A DNA stretch of 64,000 nt from Paraburkholderia heleia NBRC 101817 (GTDB lineage Bacteria > Pseudomonadota > Gammaproteobacteria > Burkholderiales > Burkholderiaceae), in assembly GCF_000739775.1 (NCBI RefSeq), contig NZ_BBJH01000026.1:62001-126000 (forward strand). The letters are read 5' to 3'. A model generated the notes under the pieces. It ran no database searches. It had not been told where the DNA came from and worked only from the letters and a program-made list of their open reading frames with translations. Of this stretch, positions 50,636 through 58,149 are shown in pieces (positions within the stretch are counted from its first letter, which is position 1; each line of letters opens with the position of its first letter). A program made the translations under genes and the position numbers.

Positions 50636-50905
50636 TCAGAAGTTGATCGTGTTGTGAGCCGTTTGCACGGGGTTGGTCGAAGCGTGGAGGTTGTTCACGA
50701 ACGCCACGTCGTTGCCCGTGTTGGACAGGATGGTGTTCGTCTGGCCGATCAACTGCGATGCGGTGAAGTTGGTGGAGTCGACCTTCACGCTCGGCATCGT
50801 CGGGTAGTAGACGGGCCACAGGCCCAGGCCGCCGCGCACGGCGCTCATTTCACGGCGGTCGAGTTCCTGTGCGACGCTCAGGTCGGCGATCATCAGCTTG
50901 CTCAT
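50636..50905 (-). CDS. Double-glycine leader peptide 5
   Basis: An 89-residue precursor that heads the export operon. The leader is 26 residues and nearly identical to that of peptide 1, ending LDRREMSAVRGG. The 63-residue core starts LGLWPVYYPTMPS and ends NPVQTAHNTINF, with no Cys. Identity with peptide 1 extends through most of the core, so the two arose by duplication. GGAG precedes the ATG. A sigma-54 promoter match lies about 73 bases upstream, and an 11-bp hairpin follows the stop. Confidence 0.87.
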   Translation of the reverse strand: MSKLMIADLSVAQELDRREMSAVRGGLGLWPVYYPTMPSVKVDSTNFTASQLIGQTNTILSNTGNDVAFVNNLHASTNPVQTAHNTINF

Positions 50906-51229
50906 GGCAGTTCTCCAGAAATGGATGCAACAGTGTTGGGGTTTTGAGCTGCAAGGTTGCGGGCTCGCGTCCAACAAGGCATGAGGCGTGCCAGGTACGC
51001 GAGCGCGCGGGCGAACGTCGGCGCAACGCCCGTTGCATAAGGACTGTTCTGGAATGCCGGGAGTCTCAGGCGTGGCGCGTGGCGCGCGCGCGTCGTGCGT
51101 TGTGATGGGCGTGCGCCAACTCGTCGGTCGACTTATGTTGGTGCGCTGCGAACACCGGTTCGCGGGATGACATGAAAGCGTCGCAAACGTTCGAGTAGCG
51201 CTGCGGGGCGCGCGAGCGGATCGTATGGA
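50906..51229. other. Promoter region of the export operon
   Basis: This 324-base gap holds the sigma-54 promoter match at 50978-50993. Further upstream, several GCGCGAG-like stretches occur (for example near 51209) but without a clear dyad. No gene is supported. Confidence 0.55.
50978..50993 (-). promoter_or_regulatory. Sigma-54 promoter of peptide 5 and the export operon
   Basis: On the minus strand TGGCACGCCTCATGCC has the full TGGCACG -24 element and exact GG-N10-GC spacing, with a weaker -12 element (ATGCC). It would drive peptide 5 and, by read-through, the exporter and its own activator. Confidence 0.75.
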
Positions 51230-51655
51230 TCACTTAACGTAGATGGTGATTTTCTTCGAGTACACAGGCGGGTTGTGCGGTACGTGGTGCGCGTCGCCCA
51301 TCAGCAGCTGCAGCGTATGTTTGCCCGGCGGCAACTGCAGCATGGTTTCGGTCTGGCCGGCGCCGAAGTGCAGGTGGTTGCGATCGGATGGAATGGGCTG
51401 ATCCATCGGCGGCAGGTCCGTATCGACGAGCAGATGGTGGTGGCCCGTGTTGGGAAACTCGACTTCCGCAGGCGCCACACCCATGTTGCGCAGGCCGAAC
51501 CAGACGCGAAATGGGCGCCCGGCCGGCAACACCTGGCCGTCGTTGGGCCAGCCGATATAAACGTGCGCGTTCGGGTCGGCCGGCGTCGTGCCTGCATGCG
51601 CCGCACCGCCCGCGAGCAGCACGAGGCTGGCAGCAAAAACGAGGAACCTGTTCAT
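51230..51655 (-). CDS. DUF4399 exported protein (copy 1)
   Basis: A 141-residue periplasmic protein with a signal peptide (MNRFLVFAASLVLLAGGAAH, cleaved near AHA). The mature part carries the DUF4399 blocks HVYIGWPNDGQVLPAGRPF, GLRNMGVAPA, HHHLLVDTDLPP, HLHFGAGQTE and PGKHTLQLLMGD. The His-rich and acidic residues suggest metal binding, but no function is established to my knowledge. The ATG at 51655 has GGGAG upstream. A paralogue lies 51 bases upstream on the same strand. Confidence 0.88.
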   Translation of the reverse strand: MNRFLVFAASLVLLAGGAAHAGTTPADPNAHVYIGWPNDGQVLPAGRPFRVWFGLRNMGVAPAEVEFPNTGHHHLLVDTDLPPMDQPIPSDRNHLHFGAGQTETMLQLPPGKHTLQLLMGDAHHVPHNPPVYSKKITIYVK

Positions 51656-51706
51656 GGCGTGCACTCCCGCTTCTTTTGCGCTGCGGCTAAAGACGGATGT
51701 CCTGCG

Positions 51707-52132
51707 CTACTTGACCGTGACCGTGATCTTCTTCGAGTACACCGGTGGATCGTGCGGCACGTGGTTGTAGTCGCCCATCAGCAACTGCAGCGTGTGCTTG
51801 CCCGGCGGAAGTTCGACCCGGGCTTCCGTCTCGCCCGCGCCGAAATGCAAATGATTGCGATCCGACGGGATCGGCTGATCGAGCGGCGGCAGGTCCGTGT
51901 CGATGAGCAAGTGATGATGGCCCGTGTTCGCCTTGTTGATCCCCTTGGGGCAGACGCCCATGTTGCGCAGGCCCATGCGCACCCAGAACTTGCCGGTGGG
52001 AATCGTCGCGCCGTCCGGCGGCCAGATGATGTAGACCTCCGCGCCGGGCGGCGACGGGGTGCGCTCGGCAAACGCGAGGCGCGGCATCAGAACGGTCGCT
52101 GCCAGGGCCAACAGGGTTGTTCTTCGTTGCAT
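51707..52132 (-). CDS. DUF4399 exported protein (copy 2)
   Basis: A 141-residue paralogue of the neighbouring gene. The signal peptide is MQRRTTLLALAATVLMPRLA, cleaved near AFA. Shared blocks are GLRNMGV, TGHHHLLIDTDLPPLDQPIP, SDRNHLHFGAGE and PPGKHTLQLLMGDYNHVPHD. A Cys in GVCPKGINKANTG is found only in this copy. The tandem pair arose by duplication and is co-directional with the export operon, but has no sigma-54 site that I can see. Function is unknown. Confidence 0.88.
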   Translation of the reverse strand: MQRRTTLLALAATVLMPRLAFAERTPSPPGAEVYIIWPPDGATIPTGKFWVRMGLRNMGVCPKGINKANTGHHHLLIDTDLPPLDQPIPSDRNHLHFGAGETEARVELPPGKHTLQLLMGDYNHVPHDPPVYSKKITVTVK

Positions 52133-52458
52133 CTTCGTGCTCCTTGTTCGGCAGACTGTTCGGCGGACAGCAGGCGGCTTTGGAGTTCGGTGCGTGTTCT
52201 ACAGCTTAGGACGGATTCAAGCCGACGGGGATAAATCGGCGCAGCGCGTGTGGGTGGCACCCAGCTACTGCATCGCGCGGCGTGCGTGCTATTTTGTAGT
52301 TGTGCGCAGGCAGTGCCTGTGCCGGCGGCGCGCCCGCGTTTCACGCTAGCGCGGCTGGCGACTGCTGCGGGGTAGCGCACCGTCGGCATTGAAAGGCGTG
52401 ACACCTGGGTTGGCACCTCGGTCGGCACCCGGGTTGGCACCTGATAGGGAGAACGAAC
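52133..52458. other. Divergent promoter region with short tandem repeat
   Basis: A 326-base gap between the divergent DUF4399 and SUMF1-like genes. It contains a threefold 12-base tandem repeat at 52404-52439. No gene is supported. Confidence 0.45.
52404..52439 (+). repeat. Tandem 12-bp repeat, three copies
   Basis: CCTGGGTTGGCA, CCTCGGTCGGCA and CCCGGGTTGGCA follow one another directly, 19 bases before the start codon of the SUMF1-like gene. Each has TGGCA or CGGCA, recalling a sigma-54 -24 element, but the -12 GC is not at the required distance. It may be a regulator array or slipped-strand repeat. Confidence 0.6.
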
Positions 52459-53829
52459 ATGTGGCGGCTAGTGTTGCCTGTGTGCCTCTTGATCTCGCTA
52501 GGCCTGACCTCGACGCCACGCCCGGCCGCGCCGGCGGTGCATGGCCGTTCGGCTTCGGCACACGAGCAGCCGTCTTTCGGGCGGCACGACCGTGGCCGGT
52601 ACGCAACCGCCTACGCCGCGCATGAGCGCACCGCCGCAGCCGGCGCAGCCCGGCAACGCTATGGCGTCGCGATCGTGCGAGTCGGCCTGATGCCGAAAGA
52701 CACTTCCCAGGAATACGAAATCACGTTCTGGAATTCGATCAAGGACAGTCAATACGCGAGCGACTACGAGGCGTATCTCAAGGCCTATCCGAACGGACGC
52801 TTCGCGCCGCTCGCGCAAGCCCGCCTGACGCGTTTGCGTGCGGAGGCATCGAAACCCGCTGCGGCGTCCGCTACGCCCGCTACGTCCGCTACGCCCGCCC
52901 TGCACCCGGCCAGCACTCCCGCTGCCGCAGCGCCCCCACCCGCTCCCGCGCCGGCGCCTCAGGCGAAGACGCCGCCCGCCCCCGCGGCCCTGCCACCCAC
53001 GCCGCCAGCCGCGCAGACCAAGGCAGCGCCCGCGTCCGCACCGCCGGCCGCCGCAGCGGCTGCGGCTGCGGCTGTCGCCGCGAAGGGCAACCCTGCCATT
53101 TCGAAGCCGGGTCCGCACGACATTCAGGACTGCCCATCTTGTCCGGTGCTGGTCGCGGTGACGCCCGGCAACTTCACCATGGGCATCGACACCGACGACG
53201 CCTCGGAGCGGCCCGCGCACCGCGTGACGATCAGCCATAGCTACGCGCTCGCGAAATATGCGGTGACGGTGGCGCAGTGGAACGCGTGCGTGGCCGCCGG
53301 CGCCTGCCCGCGCCTGTCGAGTGAGAACAACGCCTCGCCGAACGCCCCCGTGCGCGACGTGAGCTGGGACGACGCGCAGCAATACGTGAAATGGCTTTCG
53401 AAGGTCAGCGGCAAGCCCTACCGCTTGCCGACCGAGGCCGAATGGGAATATGCCGCGCGCGCCGGCACCGAAACGCGCTACTGGTGGGGCAACGACATGC
53501 GCAAGGGAACGGCGAACTGCAAGGACTGTGGCCCGCCGTGGCACGTCGAGGCGCCCGACGACGTCGGCTCTTTTCCGGCCAATGCGTTCGGCTTCTACGA
53601 CATGGCCGGCGGCGTGTGGGAATGGGTCAGCGACTGCTGGCACAACTCGTACAAGAACGCGCCGAACGACGGCCATTCGTGGGACGAGCCCAACTGCCAG
53701 ACGCGCGTGATCCGCGGCGGATCGTGGCGCGACGGCGCGGGCTATATGCTCGCCGCCACGCGCTTCAAATACGACAGCAGCGTACGCTACGAAGCCAATG
53801 GATTCCGCGTAGCGCGCGACATGAAATAA
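52459..53829 (+). CDS. SUMF1/FGE-like domain exported protein, non-catalytic
   Basis: A 456-residue protein with a signal peptide (MWRLVLPVCLLISLGLTS). A short helical segment (EYEITFWNSIKDSQYASDYE) is followed by an Ala/Pro-rich spacer (about residues 135-210), then a formylglycine-generating-enzyme-like domain (VTPGNFTMGIDTDDASERPAH, RLPTEAEWEYAARAG, GNDMRKGTANC, GGVWEWVSDCW, RVIRGGSWRDGAGY). The two catalytic Cys of true FGE, expected just after RGGSW, are absent, so oxidation of sulfatase Cys is unlikely. It precedes the molybdenum hydroxylase by 37 bases and may help its maturation. GGGAGAA precedes the ATG. Confidence 0.85.
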   Translation: MWRLVLPVCLLISLGLTSTPRPAAPAVHGRSASAHEQPSFGRHDRGRYATAYAAHERTAAAGAARQRYGVAIVRVGLMPKDTSQEYEITFWNSIKDSQYASDYEAYLKAYPNGRFAPLAQARLTRLRAEASKPAAASATPATSATPALHPASTPAAAAPPPAPAPAPQAKTPPAPAALPPTPPAAQTKAAPASAPPAAAAAAAAAVAAKGNPAISKPGPHDIQDCPSCPVLVAVTPGNFTMGIDTDDASERPAHRVTISHSYALAKYAVTVAQWNACVAAGACPRLSSENNASPNAPVRDVSWDDAQQYVKWLSKVSGKPYRLPTEAEWEYAARAGTETRYWWGNDMRKGTANCKDCGPPWHVEAPDDVGSFPANAFGFYDMAGGVWEWVSDCWHNSYKNAPNDGHSWDEPNCQTRVIRGGSWRDGAGYMLAATRFKYDSSVRYEANGFRVARDMK

Positions 53830-53866
53830 CGCAGATTACGCTGCGGGTCTCGCCTGGAGAGGCAAC

Positions 53867-56593
53867 ATGGCTTGCGATGTGCCGATCACTCGCCGGACAT
53901 TCCTCAAGGCCATGGGGAGCGGCGCGTTCACGATGTCAGTCAGCTCCATTACCGCTTTCGCGGCTGGCCCAGCCGCGAAAGCGGCGACGGGCGCACACGC
54001 CGCACCACCGGCACCGAATGGCCCACCCGACTGGGCGCCGGAGCCTGGCAAGGCGCGCTGGCGCATCGAGGGCGTGAGCAAGGTCACGGGCGCGAAGCTC
54101 TACGCGCGCGATTACAAGGCGCGCGACTTCGACGGCTGGCCAAAAGAAGAAAACTGGCTTTACGCTCTCAGATGCAATTGCGTGGACAAGAATTTCGAAG
54201 ACTTCGACCTGAGCGTATTGCCGCATGATCTTCGGCCGATCGCCGTGGTATCGAACCAGACGTTGAACGACAATCGCATCTATCTCGCTGCCGGGAAAGA
54301 TCCGCTAGCCAACGAAGATATCTATCTTTTCGCGCAGAAGGGCAAACCCGCCAATTGCTACGGTCAGCCCGTCGCCTTATTGATCTTCGAAGACTTCGAT
54401 ACGTATCGCCGCGCAAAGAAACGGCTCGATTTCAACGAGTCGGTGATCCGCTACGGAGCAACGGTGCCAAAAAGCACCACGACGACCTTGTATGCGTCCG
54501 CGTCCAAGCTTTATGTGCGCGACGACGCCAGGTCGTTTTCGAATCTCCAGAGCAGCGGCCACGCCGACAAGACATTCGCCGCCCAATGCAACGACGTTGG
54601 TAAAGGCATTCTCAATCTGGCCGGCGCCAGAGTCGACAGCAGGGCCTGGCACCAGTTCGATGGCGCCTTCAAAACGCCCGCAATCGATCCCGTTTTCATG
54701 GAACCGGAGTCGGGACTGGCGTGGTTTCAGGCGGATTCCGGTTGTCTGAATCTCGTGCTCGGCACACAGTCCCCGCGCGCCGACTGCACATCCGCAGGCA
54801 AGGTGTTCAAGGACAGCAATATCAACGTCAAGCACGTTCACGTGATCAGCTGCTACCCAGGCGGCGGATTCGGCGGCCGTGACGAATCGAATTTTCCCGT
54901 TTATCTTGCGCTCGCCGCGCCTTTCGCGAAGGGGGCGTTGCGCTGGCAGCAGTCGCGCCATGAACAGTTTCAGGTCGGGTTGAAACGAGCAGAAACGGAT
55001 TTCACGGAGTCCATCTGGCTCGACGGTAGCGGCAAGCTCCAGGCGCTTGTCAGCTCCTTCAGCTTCAATGGCGGCGGCAAGGAAAATCTCACGGGCGCCG
55101 TTGGCGACCTTGCCGCCATGAGCGCCATGAGTTGCTACGACATTCCGCGCGCCATTGCCCAAAGCTCCGTGAGTTATACGCCAGCGTTGTTCGGCGGCTC
55201 GCAGCGCGGCTTCGGCGGTCCTCAGGCTTACCTCGCCATCGAAACGCTCATGGACGAGGCCGCCCAGGCGCTGCACAAAAGTCCATTCGACATCCGGCGC
55301 AATAACCTGCTGCGCAGGAAGCACGGCAAAACGCTCACTGGCGCCCCCATTCTGTTCGACCTGCAACTCGCCGACCTGCTGAACCGGCTCGAGGCGCACG
55401 AGTTATGGCGCAACCGGGAAAACGCGCGCGCGCAACGAAGCACGCTCGGGTTGCGATATGGCGTTGGGCTCGCCATGGCGAATCAGGCATACGGCACCGG
55501 CAAGGACGCCGTATTTGCCATGGTGCAGATTCAGCCGGACGCGGGCCTGCATGTACTCACGCACTACACGGACATGGGCAATGGCGCGGCGACTACGCTA
55601 GCCCTCGCGCCTGCCGCTTGCCTCGGGCAGAACGCGCAAAAAATCACCATGAACGAAGTCGACGCGTTTCAGATACCCGGTTTCGATTACTCAAAGCTGG
55701 GCATCCTCGGCGATCGCCGCAGCAAACCGATCTCGGGCCCCTTTAATTCTTCGAGCGCCTGCCTTGGTGCGTTCCATCACTTTCAGGCAGTGGACCGCGC
55801 CGCGATGGCGTTGATGCTGCAAAGCGTGCTGCCTGCGGCGCGCGCACTATGGCGCAACCCGCACGTCGAGCGGCAAGACCTCAAGTGGACGAGCGGCAAG
55901 CTGACCGCCGTCGGTCACCCGGCAATCAGCTGGCCCGCGTTGCTCGACGAGATCAACCGCCAGCAGTTGCCTACCGTGGCCGCCGCCCATGTCACCTATG
56001 CCGGCGGGTTCTGGAGAAGCCAGTACACGTTCGCGTCGGGCGTCTTCGAGATGGACTGCGACTTCATAGCCGTCGGCCCCGACACGCACAATCTCAAGAG
56101 CTTGCCTCAAGGCGAGCTGCTTCCGCCACACGATACGTTCAATTACGGGCGCACGAACTATGCGCCTTCGGCAGCGCTCGTCGCGGTGTCCGTGAATCCC
56201 GAAAGCGGGCACGTAAAGGTCGAACATGTCGTCACGACGCTGAGCGCCGGCCGCCTGATCTGTCCTGAGATCGTGCAAGGCCAGTCGCAAGGTGCGGTAG
56301 CCATGGCGATGAGCAATGTGCTGAGCGAAGCGTGTCCGCTCGGCGAGCACGGTCCCGGCAACGGCACATGGAATCTCGACCGCTACCTCATCACGCGCAT
56401 GACCGACGTCCCGCAGCAGGAACTGATCGCGCTGCCGCCGCCGGATGGGGACCGTCACAGCGCGCGCGGCATCGGCGAGGCCGTGATGTGTCCCATCGCG
56501 CCGGCGCTGGTGAACGCGCTGGCCATGGCAACCGGGCATCGCTTCAGGGAAACCCCCATCACGCCCGACAAGATACGCGAGGCCCTGAAGTGA
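53867..56593 (+). CDS. Molybdenum hydroxylase large subunit (xanthine dehydrogenase / aldehyde oxidase family), Tat-exported
   Basis: A 908-residue molybdopterin-binding subunit. The N-terminus has a Tat signal (TRRTFLKAMGSGAF, ending near AFAAGPAA). The molybdopterin site motif PGGGFGGRDESNF lies near residue 337, and the late GIGEAVMCPIAPALVNAL carries the likely catalytic Glu. This resembles isoquinoline 1-oxidoreductase or other periplasmic aldehyde oxidoreductases. The 2Fe-2S subunit gene overlaps its end by 4 bases and a diheme cytochrome follows, giving an electron chain from substrate to cytochrome c. Substrate is unknown. GGAGAGG precedes the ATG. Confidence 0.93.
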   Translation: MACDVPITRRTFLKAMGSGAFTMSVSSITAFAAGPAAKAATGAHAAPPAPNGPPDWAPEPGKARWRIEGVSKVTGAKLYARDYKARDFDGWPKEENWLYALRCNCVDKNFEDFDLSVLPHDLRPIAVVSNQTLNDNRIYLAAGKDPLANEDIYLFAQKGKPANCYGQPVALLIFEDFDTYRRAKKRLDFNESVIRYGATVPKSTTTTLYASASKLYVRDDARSFSNLQSSGHADKTFAAQCNDVGKGILNLAGARVDSRAWHQFDGAFKTPAIDPVFMEPESGLAWFQADSGCLNLVLGTQSPRADCTSAGKVFKDSNINVKHVHVISCYPGGGFGGRDESNFPVYLALAAPFAKGALRWQQSRHEQFQVGLKRAETDFTESIWLDGSGKLQALVSSFSFNGGGKENLTGAVGDLAAMSAMSCYDIPRAIAQSSVSYTPALFGGSQRGFGGPQAYLAIETLMDEAAQALHKSPFDIRRNNLLRRKHGKTLTGAPILFDLQLADLLNRLEAHELWRNRENARAQRSTLGLRYGVGLAMANQAYGTGKDAVFAMVQIQPDAGLHVLTHYTDMGNGAATTLALAPAACLGQNAQKITMNEVDAFQIPGFDYSKLGILGDRRSKPISGPFNSSSACLGAFHHFQAVDRAAMALMLQSVLPAARALWRNPHVERQDLKWTSGKLTAVGHPAISWPALLDEINRQQLPTVAAAHVTYAGGFWRSQYTFASGVFEMDCDFIAVGPDTHNLKSLPQGELLPPHDTFNYGRTNYAPSAALVAVSVNPESGHVKVEHVVTTLSAGRLICPEIVQGQSQGAVAMAMSNVLSEACPLGEHGPGNGTWNLDRYLITRMTDVPQQELIALPPPDGDRHSARGIGEAVMCPIAPALVNALAMATGHRFRETPITPDKIREALK

Positions 56594-57111
56594 GCGAAGC
56601 CGACGTCAAGATTCACGTGAACGGGCGCGCCGTCACGGTACCGGCAGCCGATACCGACATGAGTCTCGCCGAATATCTTCACGAGCGGATGGACCTGACG
56701 GGGACCAAGGTGTGCTGCGGCATTGGCGCCTGCCGCGCGTGCACCGTAGGCCTGCGCAGCAGCCGCGACGCGCTGATGGAAAAGACCCTGGCGTGCGTCA
56801 CGCCCGTGAGCGCGGTCGCGAATCAACATATCTATACCGTGGAGAGCCTCGCGGACGGCAACCGGCTTTCTCCGCTGCAGCAGACGTTCCTCGAGTCTTT
56901 CGCGTTTCAGTGCGGCTACTGCACGCCCGGCTTTCTGATGGCGGCGAGCGCCATGCTCGAGCACGTGAAGGCGTACCGTATCGGCGCGGACCAGCTCGAA
57001 GCGGAAATCGACACCTGGGTGGGGGGAAACCTGTGCCGCTGCACAGGCTATGTGAAGTATCGCGAAGCGATTCGCAAAGTCGCGCTAGTGCAGATGAAAA
57101 GCGGAGGATGA
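56590..57111 (+). CDS. 2Fe-2S subunit of the molybdenum hydroxylase
   Basis: A 173-residue small subunit. The start is GTG 56590, overlapping the large subunit stop (GTGA). The N-terminal plant-type cluster uses Cys43, 48, 51 and 69 (KVCCGIGACRACTV, LACVT). The C-terminal cluster uses Cys108, 111, 149 and 151 (QCGYCTPG, NLCRCTG). No Tat signal is present, so it is probably exported together with the large subunit. It passes electrons from molybdopterin to the cytochrome encoded next. There is no FAD subunit gene. Confidence 0.94.
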   Translation: MSEADVKIHVNGRAVTVPAADTDMSLAEYLHERMDLTGTKVCCGIGACRACTVGLRSSRDALMEKTLACVTPVSAVANQHIYTVESLADGNRLSPLQQTFLESFAFQCGYCTPGFLMAASAMLEHVKAYRIGADQLEAEIDTWVGGNLCRCTGYVKYREAIRKVALVQMKSGG

Positions 57112-57112
57112 C

Positions 57113-58129
57113 ATGTTTGTCCGCGCCCGGCTGTTCGCTCTGTGCTTCCTCTTCGCCGCGCCGCTTGCTGCTTTTGCACACGAGCAGACCTTGCTCGAAT
57201 ACGCCGATCAATGCGTGAGGGAAATAGGCGCAATCCCGCCATTCGACTGCAATGACGGGACCGATATTCCCATTACGATCGATGGGAAACCGCCGGGGCC
57301 GAATGACTCCCCTACGCGATGCGACAAACCCTCACTGCTGAGCCCGGCTTCAGAAGCAAAAGGTCAATGCATACCGTTTTCGAAAATTCTGAATCTATCG
57401 CGCGGCAACACGCAAATTTCCGCGTACTGCCGTCGCGACGTGCTGCGCCCCGACAAGGACCCGCGCTATGACGGCGTTGTCGTCGTCATGCATCACTCGG
57501 GTAACGGCAAAACCTGCTGGTTCGCGTCGAAGCCCCCGCCATTGCCGAAATCGCAAGCTGACGCGCCGACGAGCAGTGGGTTCGTTGCGACACGTGTGCC
57601 GCCGCCAAACGAGAGAAAGCCGCCTTCCGGACAACCGTCCGCAGTCGAATTCTGGACAACACCCGCCGTGGTCGCCTCCAAACAGCCCACCTGCCTCAAA
57701 TGCCACGACGCGGGACCGTTCATCTTCAGCCCGTATATCGGGCAAGTGTGGGACAAGGTACCCACGGACCCATGGGGGAAGTATTCGAGCATCGGACAGG
57801 CTTTCTTGCCCTATCACCTCATGACGATGAGCACACCGGGCAACACCTGCATCGGCTGCCACCGCATTGGCAGCGAGCAGAGCTGTACGGTTTATCTCGG
57901 GCTTTCGGTCGGCAAGCTGAAAGCGCCGGGAAACGACTCGCTCGCCAACCGTTATCCCCTGAACCACTGGATGCCGACCGACAACGCGATGAGCCATGAG
58001 CAGTGGGACAAGGCAAACGTCGCGTCGGTCGCTGCCTTGCTGGCCTGCTGCAAAGATCCCGCTCACAAAGACCCGGATTGCACGTTCACGCCCATGCCTT
58101 CGGGTTCGAATACCCGGCCGTTGCACTGA
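57113..58129 (+). CDS. Diheme c-type cytochrome-like exported protein
   Basis: A 338-residue periplasmic protein with a signal peptide (LFALCFLFAAPLAAFA). Two CxxCH heme-attachment motifs are at residues 194-198 (CLKCH) and 246-250 (CIGCH). Cys is abundant elsewhere (about eight more), suggesting disulfides. GGAGG precedes the ATG, which lies 1 base past the 2Fe-2S gene stop, so the genes are tightly coupled. It probably accepts electrons from the molybdenum hydroxylase. It matches no cytochrome family that I can name. Confidence 0.85.
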   Translation: MFVRARLFALCFLFAAPLAAFAHEQTLLEYADQCVREIGAIPPFDCNDGTDIPITIDGKPPGPNDSPTRCDKPSLLSPASEAKGQCIPFSKILNLSRGNTQISAYCRRDVLRPDKDPRYDGVVVVMHHSGNGKTCWFASKPPPLPKSQADAPTSSGFVATRVPPPNERKPPSGQPSAVEFWTTPAVVASKQPTCLKCHDAGPFIFSPYIGQVWDKVPTDPWGKYSSIGQAFLPYHLMTMSTPGNTCIGCHRIGSEQSCTVYLGLSVGKLKAPGNDSLANRYPLNHWMPTDNAMSHEQWDKANVASVAALLACCKDPAHKDPDCTFTPMPSGSNTRPLH

Positions 58130-58149
58130 CCCAAACGAGGAAACCTGAA

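Noticed and set aside
36962..50905. Glycine-zipper (CDZ-type) bacteriocin interpretation
   Set aside because: Cores lack GxxxG repeats and no immunity gene pattern is visible.
52404..52458. Sigma-54 promoter before the SUMF1-like gene
   Set aside because: The repeated TGGCAC elements are not followed by GC at the required N10 distance.
52459..53829. True formylglycine-generating enzyme for sulfatase activation
   Set aside because: Catalytic Cys pair is missing and no sulfatase gene is nearby.
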